Source of the DNA: Cyanobium sp. C1_MAG_00004
Lineage (GTDB): Bacteria; Cyanobacteriota; Cyanobacteriia; PCC-6307; Cyanobiaceae
Assembly: GCA_027486935.1 (NCBI GenBank)
Contig: JAIXOF010000080.1
Span: forward strand, 1-41,208
DNA length: 41,208 nucleotides
Direction of reading: 5' to 3'
Shown here: positions 1 to 7,953 of the stretch, in pieces
How positions within the stretch are numbered: position 1 is the stretch's first letter
Layout of the letters: the number at the start of each line of letters is the position of its first letter
Made by a program: the position numbers and the translations under genes
The notes under the pieces: generated by a model
What the model was told of the DNA's origin: nothing
Database searches by the model: none
The model's input: only the letters and a program-made list of their open reading frames with translations

Positions 1-166
1 GACCCGGCACGAACTGCCCAAAGGGCTGCTCTTCGGGGGCTGGTGGCTTGGGTTTGGGGGTCGCAGGGGCAGCCTGGGCTGGGCTGGGCTGTTGGCCCGC
101 AGGGACGGTGGCGTCAGGGACGGTGGCGTCAGGGACGTCAGGGGCGTCAGAGGCGCTGGCCGGCAC
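1..166 (-). CDS. DUF2996-like protein, N-terminal part (runs off window)
   Basis: An open frame on the minus strand runs from a GTG at 166 off the left edge. The visible 55 residues are a low-complexity Ala/Pro/Asp leader followed by a Lys-Pro-rich stretch and the segment APEEQPFGQFVPG. A disordered Ala/Pro/Lys leader followed by a PFGxF motif is typical of the cyanobacterial DUF2996 family, whose function is unknown. The frame is open from the stop of the upstream gene (218-220) and holds no other ATG or GTG before 166, so GTG is the likely start. No clear Shine-Dalgarno is visible. The leader contains a 15-bp tandem repeat encoding PDATV twice. Family assignment rests on the short motif only. 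Confidence 0.55.
   Translation of the reverse strand, partial: MPASASDAPDVPDATVPDATVPAGQQPSPAQAAPATPKPKPPAPEEQPFGQFVPG
101..149. repeat. 15-bp tandem repeat inside the DUF2996 leader
   Basis: The unit AGGGACGGTGGCGTC occurs at 101-115 and 116-130. Two shortened copies follow (AGGGACGTC at 131-139 and AGGGGCGTC at 140-148). Read on the minus strand it encodes repeated Pro-Asp-Ala-Thr-Val in the disordered N-terminus. A separate GGGCT triplication lies at about 76-90. The unit is a multiple of three, so copy-number change would keep the frame. Confidence 0.8.
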
Positions 167-217
167 GGTGCTGCAGGGCGACTGGCGTGACTCTAGAAGC
201 GCCGCTTCAGACCTGGT

Positions 218-706
218 TCACTCCCAGTTGTCATTGAGAGGTTGATCCCAGCCATCACCCACGGGTTGGGCCTGGGCCGCCTTGGCGGGTGATGGTTCGG
301 CAGGCTCAGCTGGCGGCCGGCGGATCACCCGGTAGGGGACCTCGACGGTCGGGGCTGGCTCGCCCGGTGGGCGGCTGGGGCCCCCCGCCCACCCTCCTGC
401 CTGCGATCGCGGTCGGGGTGCCGCCGCCGGTGCGGTACGGCTACCGGACGCTGGGCCGGGCCGAAAGGGTGTCGGTGGCTGCTCGGAGGACGTGCTCTGC
501 CGCAGGGCCAAGGTTGCGGCTGCCGCGCTCAGCCCCGCGCCAGCGGCGGCGGCGGCGGCGATCCAGGCGCCCAGGGGCAGGGCTGGCGAGGTCCAGACCA
601 GCAGCCTCAGGGCCACCTGTGGTCTGGGGTTGATCGCCCCCAGCAGCAGCACCGCCAGCAGGGGGGCCAGCAGGGGAATCAACAGCAGCTGTTGCAGCAC
701 CGTCAC
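218..706 (-). CDS. small membrane protein with disordered Pro-rich tail
   Basis: This 162-residue protein starts at GTG 706, 18 bp after the ubiX stop. Residues 5-25 form a strongly hydrophobic segment and residues about 30-65 form a second one. The remainder is Pro/Ala/Arg-rich, probably cytoplasmic and unstructured. It ends in a short conserved-looking acidic/aromatic tail (GWDQPLNDNWE), preceded by the segment PTVEVPYRVIRRP. A coding assignment is supported by its place in a tight minus-strand run (ubiX upstream, DUF2996 downstream) and by its hydrophobic pattern. I do not recognise the family. It could be an accessory of a thylakoid or plasma-membrane complex, but nothing in the sequence shows a function. 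Confidence 0.65.
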   Translation of the reverse strand: MTVLQQLLLIPLLAPLLAVLLLGAINPRPQVALRLLVWTSPALPLGAWIAAAAAAGAGLSAAAATLALRQSTSSEQPPTPFRPGPASGSRTAPAAAPRPRSQAGGWAGGPSRPPGEPAPTVEVPYRVIRRPPAEPAEPSPAKAAQAQPVGDGWDQPLNDNWE

Positions 707-723
707 CAGGGATCAGCAGGACA

Positions 724-1347
724 TCAGCGGCTGCCAGACCATCGTCGCAGGGGTGCGAGGTCATCACCGAGCCCATCAAAGATGCGCACCACCAGGAAGT
801 CCACCATCTCCTCCAGGGTCCTGGGCTGGTGGTACCAGGCTGGCACCGGTGGTGCAATGCGGGCTCCCGCCTCGGCCAGGGCGGTCAGATTGCGCAGGTG
901 GATCAGGTTCCATGGGGTCTCCCGCGGGCAGATCACCAGGGGCCTTGATTCCTTGAGATGCACATCGGCGGCCCGCTCGAGCAGATCGGTGGCCACACCG
1001 GAGGCGATCCTGCCGACGCAACCCATGCTGGCCGGCAGGATCACCATGCCCCGGGTGCGGTAGCTGCCACTGGCGATCGACGCCGCCTGGTCATTCCAGC
1101 GGTGGCAGCACAGCTGGCCGGTCGTGCTGCCGGTGCGTTCGCGCCAGAACTGCTCTTGCTGGTCGGGCTCCACGGGGAGTCGCAGCCCGAGTTCGGCCTG
1201 CCAGACCAGCATCGCCCCACGGCTGGTGACCAGATCGACCCGTTCACCGGCATTGAGCAGCAGTTGCAGCGCCCGTTCAGCCAGGGGTTGCCCCGAGGCG
1301 CCCGAGATGGCGAGCACCAGCGGTGGACGCTGCCCATCCATGGTCAC
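724..1347 (-). CDS. ubiX: flavin prenyltransferase UbiX
   Basis: This 207-residue protein matches the UbiX/Pad1 flavoprotein family. The N-terminus has the Rossmann-like LAISGASG loop that binds FMN, and the middle has VILPASMGCVGRIASG, the family's substrate-phosphate region. RPLVICPRETPWN lies towards the C-terminus. UbiX prenylates FMN to make the cofactor for UbiD-type decarboxylases, which in cyanobacteria serve plastoquinone ring biosynthesis. The frame starts at GTG 1347, overlapping the stop of the RNB gene in GTGA; an in-frame ATG at 1341 is equally possible. Length is normal for the family. Confidence 0.93.
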   Translation of the reverse strand: MTMDGQRPPLVLAISGASGQPLAERALQLLLNAGERVDLVTSRGAMLVWQAELGLRLPVEPDQQEQFWRERTGSTTGQLCCHRWNDQAASIASGSYRTRGMVILPASMGCVGRIASGVATDLLERAADVHLKESRPLVICPRETPWNLIHLRNLTALAEAGARIAPPVPAWYHQPRTLEEMVDFLVVRIFDGLGDDLAPLRRWSGSR

Positions 1348-3659
1348 GCGTCGTCGAATGGGGGCTCATCGCCTTCGGGCCGGTCACCCTCGGGCAGGTC
1401 ACTGACTGTCTGGTCGTTGACCGGCTGGTCGTCTTCACCCTCAGGCAGCACCACCGCCAGATCGATCTGATGGCGCAGGGCATCCACCTTCTCGATCACC
1501 ACGTCGACGGTGTCGCCGAGCATGTAGGCGCGACGGTTCTTGCGACCCACCAGCCTGTTCTGGCGGGAGCGGTATTCGTACCAGTCGTCCTTGAGCGAAC
1601 TGACATGAACGAGCCCCTCCACCTGCGATGGGGGCACTTCAACAAAGAAGCCGTAGCTCTGCACGCCGCTGATCACCCCGGGCAAGGTCTGACCCACCAG
1701 AGGCTGGGCCTTGCGGGCTTGGGCCATGGCGACCAGATCGTTGCTCAGTTCCTGGACCAGCCGCTCCCGTTGGTTCAGGCGCTCGGGCAGGCCATGCTCC
1801 AGGTCTTCGCTGTAGGGCACCAACACCCCAGGGGCCAGCAACGGCCAGTCGATGGCCCCATGGCAGCTGTCAGACGCCAGGTCGACACTGGTCTTGTGCC
1901 GCACGCTGGGCCGGTCCTTGCCTTCGAGCAGCAGGGTGAGCAGCAGCTGCTGATTCCAGATGTCGGCGTAATGCAGGGTCGGGCAGCACCAGGGCGCCAG
2001 GGCGAGGGTTTCGCCGGCCAGGGCATGGGCCCCGGCCTCCCGGCTCAACAGCACCGGCCGCAGGGTGCCCCGCAGTTGCTGCTGCAGGGGGCGTCTGCGA
2101 TCCGTCTGGGCGAACTGACGCGCCAGATCGGCAGCACTGGTTTCACCCTCTTCACTGAGCTCAAGCGGGATCTCGAGTGCCAGGGCAGCCTTGGCCACCT
2201 CGTGAAGGTCGGCTGCCGAGGGGGCGTCGTTGACCGCAAACAGCCCCGGTAACGCGAGGGCGGCCAGGTGCCGGCCCAGGGCCCGCTCGGCCACCAGCAC
2301 GCAGTCCCGCAGGATCGCCTGGGGGTGATGCACAGGCAGTTCGACCAGCCAGCCGCCGCCTGCGGCCTCGGGTGCCGGAATCGTCAGATCGGCCAGCCGC
2401 TCCAATGGGGGCAGGGGCAGGTCGAGGTCGATCGATCCGGCGGCGAGCCGCAGCTCCCGCAGCCTGCCACTCAGCTCGACCAGCTGCTCCAGCAGGGGCA
2501 GATGGTCCTTGAGTGGCTTGAGGGCCGCAGGCAGGGTGCGACTTTTGGGCTTGCGTTCAACCAGCGCGTCCAGGGCTGCCGGCGTGGCGCTGCCGTCAAC
2601 CTTGATGCGGCTGCGCATGAAGCGAAAGTGCTGCAGGTCGCCGCGACTGTCCAGTTCGAGGGCCACCGACAGCGCCTCCTGGGTGTCGCCGCTTTTGAAA
2701 CCGCAGGCCTTGCTCAGGGTTGGGCTGAGCAGGGGCAGCCAGTGGTCGCCGAGGCAGATGGCATCGGCCTGATCCCGCAGCCACTGGTCGGTGCTGCTGC
2801 CGGGGGCGACCCGTTCGGCAACGCTCGGAGCATGGACCCACAGGCGCCAGCCCCCGTCCACGGTTTCCAGGGACACCGCCGCTGTCGTGGGGGCTTCCTT
2901 GCCTTCCCAGGCCTGCAGCAACACCGTCGGCAAGGCGGTCAGGTCTTCCCTGCCTTCGTCCTTGGTGGCCCTGGGGGTGGCGCGCGGGGCCGCGGGTCTG
3001 GACTGCAGGTGATGCTTTGTCAGCAGGAGATCAAGGTCGGCGCCATCACCTCCGTTGATCGGCAGGCTGCGGGCCACATGGCCCTGGGCCCGGTGCTGGG
3101 CTACAGGAAAGCGGTCGACCACCACCTCGACCACGGCCGTGTCTGCCTGGGCGAGATGCTGCTGGTCATCGGGCGGCAGCGCGATGCTCGTCAGCAGGCG
3201 GTCGTCCAGCGGGTTGGCGAAAAGCCCACCGTCCTGCTGGTCCAGCTGGGCCAGCAGGCTGGTGGTCTGGCGCTCCAGGATGCATTGCACGCCTCCCTCG
3301 GGGGAGCGGCGGCGGCCACCGTCGCGGGTGATGCGCACCAGCACCCGGTCGCCATTCCAGGCATGGTTGAGTTGGTGATCGCGGATGTAGATGTCCTCCC
3401 CGCCGTCGTCGCGCAGGGCGAAGCAGAAGCCCTTGCTTGAGCAGCGCAACCGCGCCGGCACCAGTTCGTCATTGCTGCGGCGTTGCAGGCCCTCGTCCAG
3501 CTGCTCGACCAGGCCCAGCCTGGCCAGGGCCTCAAGGCCGATGCGCAGTTGTTCTTTCTCGGCTTTCTGGCTCAGGCCCAGGGCTTTCTCGAGCCGGGCC
3601 AGGGACAGGGGTTCGCTGGCGGGAAGCTGGTCGAGCAGGTCGGCGACCGTGAACTTCAT
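1344..3659 (-). CDS. RNB/S1-domain ribonuclease-family protein with degenerate active site
   Basis: The 771-residue product has an N-terminal winged-helix-like region and cold-shock-type beta segments (about 65-115). An RNB-like core spans about 235-640, followed by an S1 domain (about 655-735; PGVISGVQSYGFFVEV) and an acidic low-complexity tail. This is the RNase II/RNase R/Zam layout. However, where active members carry the four catalytic aspartates (IDxxxAxDxDDA), residues 248-260 read LQAWEGKEAPTTA, with no aspartate. The conserved TSPxRRYxD segment is also absent (CPTLHYADIWNQQ instead). Flanking parts such as GGWRLWVHAPSV still align. ATG 3659 is preferred because it gives MKFTVADLLDQLP, although the frame extends to 3725. 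The likely role is RNA binding or a remodelled nuclease rather than standard 3'-5' exonuclease activity. Confidence 0.85.
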   Translation of the reverse strand: MKFTVADLLDQLPASEPLSLARLEKALGLSQKAEKEQLRIGLEALARLGLVEQLDEGLQRRSNDELVPARLRCSSKGFCFALRDDGGEDIYIRDHQLNHAWNGDRVLVRITRDGGRRRSPEGGVQCILERQTTSLLAQLDQQDGGLFANPLDDRLLTSIALPPDDQQHLAQADTAVVEVVVDRFPVAQHRAQGHVARSLPINGGDGADLDLLLTKHHLQSRPAAPRATPRATKDEGREDLTALPTVLLQAWEGKEAPTTAAVSLETVDGGWRLWVHAPSVAERVAPGSSTDQWLRDQADAICLGDHWLPLLSPTLSKACGFKSGDTQEALSVALELDSRGDLQHFRFMRSRIKVDGSATPAALDALVERKPKSRTLPAALKPLKDHLPLLEQLVELSGRLRELRLAAGSIDLDLPLPPLERLADLTIPAPEAAGGGWLVELPVHHPQAILRDCVLVAERALGRHLAALALPGLFAVNDAPSAADLHEVAKAALALEIPLELSEEGETSAADLARQFAQTDRRRPLQQQLRGTLRPVLLSREAGAHALAGETLALAPWCCPTLHYADIWNQQLLLTLLLEGKDRPSVRHKTSVDLASDSCHGAIDWPLLAPGVLVPYSEDLEHGLPERLNQRERLVQELSNDLVAMAQARKAQPLVGQTLPGVISGVQSYGFFVEVPPSQVEGLVHVSSLKDDWYEYRSRQNRLVGRKNRRAYMLGDTVDVVIEKVDALRHQIDLAVVLPEGEDDQPVNDQTVSDLPEGDRPEGDEPPFDDA

Positions 3660-3797
3660 GGTGTTGGCAGGGTTGGAGGCGGGCCTGGGTGCTGACGCTG
3701 CCCATGGCGTGAATCGCACCACCACAGTGGGCTGCAGCCGGTGCTCGAAGCGATGCCCGCGCGCAGCTCTGACGTGTCGTGAAGCGACGGCTTAACC

Positions 3798-4127
3798 CTA
3801 GTCGTCAGCCGCCCCATCGGCTGCGGTCGGGGCCGAACCATCGCCCTGGCCCAGGCTCCTGATCACCAGCCGGCCGCCGATCAACAGAAATCCCAGCGAG
3901 GCCGCCAATTGCAGCAGATCGGTGGGGATCAGGCTCGACAGGGATCCGCCCGCGGCGGCCCCCACCAGGCTGGCCAACACCAGAGCGGAAGCACTGCCGG
4001 CAAACACGGCCCCGGGGCGGCTCGAGGTGCCGCTGATCGTCACGATCGCCAGCTGGGTCTTGTCACCCAGTTCGGCCAGAAACACCGTCGCAAAGCTGGA
4101 GGCCAACAGGCCCAGGTGCAGGGTCAT
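3798..4127 (-). CDS. UPF0016/GDT1-type membrane transporter, half-size subunit 2
   Basis: This 109-residue hydrophobic protein has three predicted membrane helices. Its FLAELGDKTQLA motif is the signature E-x-G-D-[KR]-[TS] of the UPF0016 (TMEM165/GDT1/Mnx) cation exporters. The start is ATG 4127, overlapping the stop of the upstream paralogue in ATGA. Full-length members such as cyanobacterial Mnx carry two such motifs in one chain. Here the two halves are separate adjacent genes, so a heterodimer is expected (hemi-exchanger arrangement). The probable role is manganese (or calcium) export that protects photosynthesis from Mn overload. The C-terminus is short and acidic. Confidence 0.88.
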   Translation of the reverse strand: MTLHLGLLASSFATVFLAELGDKTQLAIVTISGTSSRPGAVFAGSASALVLASLVGAAAGGSLSSLIPTDLLQLAASLGFLLIGGRLVIRSLGQGDGSAPTAADGAADD

Positions 4128-4507
4128 GCGCCTCCGGAAAGTCCTGAACTGAACAAGGGCAGGGTCAGCATCGCCTGGCGGCCCAACCACAGACCCAGCA
4201 CCACCATCAGGATGCCGGCCAGGCGCTCCAGCAGCTCGGGGGCCAGCAGGCGGGCGAGCCAGCGTCCAAGCACCACGCCGACCAGGCTGGAGCTGATCAG
4301 GGCCAGGGACGCTCCGACAAAGACCACCACCGGCTCACCGGACTGGGCCGACAGCAGCAGGGCTGCGAGCTGGGTCTTGTCGCCTAGCTCCGCCAGAAAC
4401 ACCGTGGTGGCGGTGGAAAGGAACACCGCTCCCCAGCCGGCCGCAGCCGCTTCGGAGCTGCGCTCGCCGATCGATGGCGGGACTTCGGGTGGGTGCTGTT
4501 CAGCCAT
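4124..4507 (-). CDS. UPF0016/GDT1-type membrane transporter, half-size subunit 1
   Basis: This 127-residue paralogue of the next gene has three membrane helices. FLAELGDKTQLAALL contains the family motif, and VGVVLGRWLARLL starts the second helix region. An N-terminal hydrophilic extension (about 20 residues) precedes helix 1. The start is ATG 4507, sharing one base with the stop of the YkgJ-type gene (TGATG). A GTG lies one codon upstream. Its 3' end overlaps the second half-gene by four bases, implying coupled translation in equal amounts. It is predicted to pair with the downstream gene product as a Mn2+/Ca2+ exporter in a cell membrane. Confidence 0.88.
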   Translation of the reverse strand: MAEQHPPEVPPSIGERSSEAAAAGWGAVFLSTATTVFLAELGDKTQLAALLLSAQSGEPVVVFVGASLALISSSLVGVVLGRWLARLLAPELLERLAGILMVVLGLWLGRQAMLTLPLFSSGLSGGA

Positions 4508-4872
4508 CACCGCAACCGGATCGCCCGCAGAAACCGCCTCATCACCTTGCCACGGCCTCCGTACTCGCTGCGGATCTGCTGCTTGCAGCAGGCGATCGCC
4601 AGGGCATCGCCATCGGCCGATCCCAGCCGACCTGCCCCGAACAGTGTCACCAGGTTGGCCACCTGGCAGAAGTCAGGCCTGCTGTCGTAGACCCGGCACC
4701 GCCGAGATCCGGTGTCGAAGTGACGGCACCAGCCATCCGGACCGACCATGGCCATGTACTGCTCCTGCTGCGCGGGGCTGAGGGCGTCAATCGCGTCCTG
4801 CCGCAGAGCGGGGTCCAGCCGGCAGCACGCCCCGCAGCCGTCGATGCAGCGCCATTGGTTCGGTTGTGGCAA
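4507..4872 (-). CDS. YkgJ-type cysteine-cluster protein
   Basis: The protein carries the CxxxCGACC cluster (WRCIDGCGACCRL), then CRHFDTGSRRCRVYDSRPDFCQV and a C-terminal ACCKQQI. This is the cysteine pattern of the YkgJ/UPF0153 putative zinc- or iron-binding family. The frame extends up to a GTG at 4917. A TTG at 4872 gives MPQPNQWRC and is preceded by GAGGAG eight bases upstream, which fits the usual short N-terminus. I therefore chose TTG, with moderate confidence. The stop shares a base with the UPF0016 start, so the three genes form one translationally coupled unit. That suggests, but does not show, a link to metal handling. Confidence 0.85.
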   Translation of the reverse strand: MPQPNQWRCIDGCGACCRLDPALRQDAIDALSPAQQEQYMAMVGPDGWCRHFDTGSRRCRVYDSRPDFCQVANLVTLFGAGRLGSADGDALAIACCKQQIRSEYGGRGKVMRRFLRAIRLR

Positions 4873-5045
4873 CGGGCTTGCTCCTCGGCATCCACCTGCA
4901 GCATGACAAGCCGTCACAGGAGCAGGCGGCTGTTAGCACCAGGCGTGGGGTCAACTTCTAGGCTGGGCATCAAGTCAGGTGCAGTACCGGGTCTCCGACC
5001 TGGACGCCGAATCCTGAGCCCGCCCCTGATCTCGACCTGATCCCG

Positions 5046-5147
5046 ATGGATTTCCACCTGATCGCCAACTTTGCGGCCCTGGCCCTGATCACCCTGGCCG
5101 GCCCTGCTGTGATCTTCATCCTTTTCTATCGCCGCGGCGCTCTCTGA
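5046..5147 (+). CDS. psb30: photosystem II reaction centre protein Psb30 (Ycf12)
   Basis: The reading frame encodes 33 residues beginning [17 protein letters not shown]. It is a single membrane helix with a Gly-Pro in its second half ([11 protein letters not shown]) and ends with a basic YRRGAL tail. The GP-hydrophobic-RRG-x-L ending is characteristic of Psb30/Ycf12, a peripheral small subunit of the PSII core in the thylakoid membrane. It lies alone between two minus-strand genes, with its stop only 15 bp from the recJ stop on the other strand. No strong Shine-Dalgarno is visible. PsbM, PetN and PsbX were considered, but they lack this GP/RRG ending. Confidence 0.85.
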   Translation: MDFHLIANFAALALITLAGPAVIFILFYRRGAL

Positions 5148-5161
5148 GCCGTCCGTTTGGC

Positions 5162-7114
5162 TCAGGCGGCCAGTCCTAGGGCCAGGGCTGCATCATCGAG
5201 CAGCCTTTTGACGTAGGGGTGCTGGTTGTCGTCTTCAGGTGTGGCCTCGCCTGAATCGTCGGGGCCGGCCAAGGTTCGGCGCAGTTCTTCGCCGGCCGTG
5301 TTGCTGACCACCAGGTCGTTCCCGTCACGGCGGCACCAGTAGGTGCGGTTCTGGCGCTGCAGCAGCACCGGTTCACTGGCAGCACCGGCCGGGCGCAGAC
5401 CGATCAGGTCCAGTTGCAGACGCTCACGATCCTGCCAGCGGCTGAGCACGACGCGATAGGCCACATCGACGTGCTCGGGCAGATCGGCATCCCCCTGCCA
5501 GCGCCACCCCATCGCCTGCACGCGGGCTTCGTCCTGGCCCAGCAGCAGCTGCAGATGGCCACCCCGCAGCAGGCGTTGTTCGAGCACACGGCAGCTTCGG
5601 CTCCAGAACACCGGCGCGCTGTTCCCGATGCCGAAGGGGGCCAGTTGCTGCAGTTGTTGCCAGAAGGGCCGGTCGATCCGCCCCAGGCGAAGCAGCGCCT
5701 CAGGTTCCACGGGCAGACCGCCACCCTGCTGGCTGCGCCAGAGGGCAGCTTGGGCATTGAGATCGGCATGCAAGGCGGCCAACCGATCGGCACGGACGCT
5801 GAACCCGCCCGCCGCCGGATGACCGCCAAACCGTTCGAGGTGTTGGCTGCAGGCCTGTAGGGCTCTGTCGACGGCAAACCCCCGCGGCGCCCGCACCGAG
5901 GCGCGCAAGCGGCCGTCGCCCTCGCCCGCCAGCAGGGCCACCGGTAGCCCGAAGCGCTCCACCAGCCGGGCGGCAACGATGCCGATCACGCCGTGGTGCC
6001 AGTGGTTCTGGGCCAGCAGCAGAAACGGACTGCGGTGCTCACCGTCGGCCTCGAGCAGGGCCAGGGCCTCGGCTTCGATCGCATCGCACAGATCCCGCCG
6101 GGTGCGGTTCAGGGTTTCGCAGTCCCGCGCCAGTTCGAGGGCGCGGCGGCTGTCGCTGGTGGTCAGCAGCTCGACCACCAAAGTGGGGTCGCCGAGGCGG
6201 CCCACGGCGTTGATGCGCGGAGCCAGCTGAAAGCCCACCGCTTCGGCATCGATCGGCTGTCCTTCGATGCCGGCCAGCTGTTGCAGCGCCCGCAAACCCG
6301 GCAGGCGGGTGGCCGTCAGCCGGGGCAGGCCGTCGCGCAACCAGCTGCGGTTCACCCCCTGCAGTGGGGCCATGTCGGCAATGGTGCCGATGCAGAACAG
6401 GTCGAGGGCGATGGACAGGCCCTGCCGGTCCTGCATCGCCCCGCACAGCGCTGCGGCCAGCACGTAGGCCAGTCCGACCCCGGCCAGGCCGCGATAGGGC
6501 GATTCGGCAGGGGTCACCGCTGGGTGCAGCAGGGCCAGATGGGGCGGCAGCACCTCGGGCAGGGTGTGGTGGTCGGTGAGGATCACCTCCACCTGCAGGG
6601 CTTCGGCGCGGGCCAGGGCCTCGGCGGCGCTGACGCCGTTGTCGACGGTGATCAGCAGCCGGATGCCCGCCGCAGCGAGACGTTCGACCATGCCGGCATT
6701 GAGTCCGTAGCCATCGTCCATGCGGCTGGGTATCGCCGCCGATGGCCGTGCCCCGAGCCGCTCGAGAACCCCTACCAGCAGAGCCGTGCTGGTCATGCCG
6801 TCGGCGTCGTAATCCCCGCAGATCGCCACCGCTTCGCCCTGCCGGCAAGCCAGCTGCAGCCGCGTCACCGCTGTCTGCAGATCGGCGAAGTGTTCTTCGG
6901 GCGGCGGTGGTGCGGGCGGTTGCAGCAGGGCCGCGATCGCGTCAGGGCTGGTCTGGCCGCGGCGCAGCAGTACGGCGACCAGTTCCCCATCCAGCCCGAC
7001 TGTGCGGCCCAGGTCCCGCAGCGCCGCCGCGCTTTCAATCGGCAGACCGGCCGGCAGCTGCCAACGTTGCTCGGCGATGGGGGGCAGCAACCGCTTGCGA
7101 CCAGAAGTCTCCAT
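5162..7114 (-). CDS. recJ: single-stranded-DNA-specific exonuclease RecJ
   Basis: This 650-residue protein carries the DHH-family motifs in order: CGDYDADG (99-106), TVDNG (157-160) and ILTDHH (178-183). The C-terminal DHHA1 part includes GGHPAAGGFSV, followed by an OB-like region. RecJ digests single-stranded DNA 5' to 3' in recombination and repair, using Mn/Mg ions held by these aspartates and histidines. ATG 7114 gives a normal length. It is read away from the plus-strand cbbY-like gene, from which only 71 bp separate it, so the two promoters must be compact and divergent. Confidence 0.95.
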   Translation of the reverse strand: METSGRKRLLPPIAEQRWQLPAGLPIESAAALRDLGRTVGLDGELVAVLLRRGQTSPDAIAALLQPPAPPPPEEHFADLQTAVTRLQLACRQGEAVAICGDYDADGMTSTALLVGVLERLGARPSAAIPSRMDDGYGLNAGMVERLAAAGIRLLITVDNGVSAAEALARAEALQVEVILTDHHTLPEVLPPHLALLHPAVTPAESPYRGLAGVGLAYVLAAALCGAMQDRQGLSIALDLFCIGTIADMAPLQGVNRSWLRDGLPRLTATRLPGLRALQQLAGIEGQPIDAEAVGFQLAPRINAVGRLGDPTLVVELLTTSDSRRALELARDCETLNRTRRDLCDAIEAEALALLEADGEHRSPFLLLAQNHWHHGVIGIVAARLVERFGLPVALLAGEGDGRLRASVRAPRGFAVDRALQACSQHLERFGGHPAAGGFSVRADRLAALHADLNAQAALWRSQQGGGLPVEPEALLRLGRIDRPFWQQLQQLAPFGIGNSAPVFWSRSCRVLEQRLLRGGHLQLLLGQDEARVQAMGWRWQGDADLPEHVDVAYRVVLSRWQDRERLQLDLIGLRPAGAASEPVLLQRQNRTYWCRRDGNDLVVSNTAGEELRRTLAGPDDSGEATPEDDNQHPYVKRLLDDAALALGLAA

Positions 7115-7185
7115 TGTGCGGGTTGCGTGCGGCGGGGCCAGGGCGGCCTGCGTGGCACCCTGGGGACCTGCGCTCCGGTGGCTCC

Positions 7186-7953
7186 GTGGCTCTGCGCGCC
7201 CTGTTGTGGGATGTGGACGGCACCCTTGCCGAAACCGAACGGGACGGTCATCGCGTTGCGTTCAACCGGGCCTTTGCCGGCGCTGACCTGCCGGTCTGCT
7301 GGGATCAGGACACCTACGCCCGCTGGCTGGGCATCAGCGGGGGGCATGAACGGATCCAGGCCCAGCTGGCCTTGCTTGAGGGCACTCCCCCTGAACCGCA
7401 GCGGGTGGCTGACCTGCAGACGGCCAAGCAGCACCACTACCAGCAGCTGCTCGCCGGCGGTGCACTGCAGTTGCGTCCGGGGGTGGCCGACCTGCTTCAG
7501 GAGGCCCATCGGGCCGGTGTGGTGCAGGCGATCGTCACCACCAGTGGTCGCCAGGCGGTGCAGGGTTTGGTGGACCATCTGCTCGGCCCGCTCAATCAGG
7601 CGTTTGCCTTCTGGGTGTGCGGTGAGGACGTCCGCCACAAGAAACCCGATCCCGAGGCCTACGGTCTGGCCTATGAACGCCTCAGCCGCGAAGGGCATGT
7701 CGGCGCCGCCGACGAGCTGCTGGTGATCGAGGACTCCGCCCACGGACTGTCAGCAGCACGGTCAGCTGGTCTGCCCTGCCTGTTGACCCTGAGCCACTAC
7801 GGAGGCAGTGACCGTCAGCTGGACTGGGGCACCGCCAGGGCCGTGGTCAGCGAACTGGGTCCCGCTGCCCAGGTTCTGCAGGGTCCGCCTTGCCATCAGG
7901 GTCAGATCACGCTCTCTTATCTGCAGGCGTTGTTGCGTCCCGCGAGGCCATGA
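7186..7953 (+). CDS. CbbY-like HAD-superfamily sugar phosphatase
   Basis: This 255-residue HAD hydrolase has motif I DVDGTLAETE near the N-terminus (nucleophile Asp9, acid Asp11). Motif II is the Thr-Thr-Ser of IVTTSGR, motif III the Lys in HKKPDPEAY, and motif IV VIEDSAHGLSAA. The cap-domain segment GISGGHERI matches CbbY, the xylulose-1,5-bisphosphate phosphatase that removes a Rubisco misfire inhibitor. The start is GTG 7186, since there is no nearby ATG in frame before the HAD motif. The stop overlaps the DUF565 start (ATGA). Other beta-phosphoglucomutase-type phosphatases remain possible. The neighbouring glycerate kinase supports a Rubisco-side-product theme. Confidence 0.85.
   Translation: MALRALLWDVDGTLAETERDGHRVAFNRAFAGADLPVCWDQDTYARWLGISGGHERIQAQLALLEGTPPEPQRVADLQTAKQHHYQQLLAGGALQLRPGVADLLQEAHRAGVVQAIVTTSGRQAVQGLVDHLLGPLNQAFAFWVCGEDVRHKKPDPEAYGLAYERLSREGHVGAADELLVIEDSAHGLSAARSAGLPCLLTLSHYGGSDRQLDWGTARAVVSELGPAAQVLQGPPCHQGQITLSYLQALLRPARP

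Noticed and set aside
1323-3440. Long plus-strand frames (309 and 390 codons) opposite the RNB gene
   Set aside because: They are antisense shadows of a GC-rich gene. The composition is Gln/Gly/Arg/His-rich without domains, and the minus-strand gene is clear.
5993-7726. 577-codon plus-strand frame across recJ into the phosphatase gene
   Set aside because: It is antisense to recJ and out of frame with the cbbY-like gene. It has no recognisable motif and is a GC-bias artefact.
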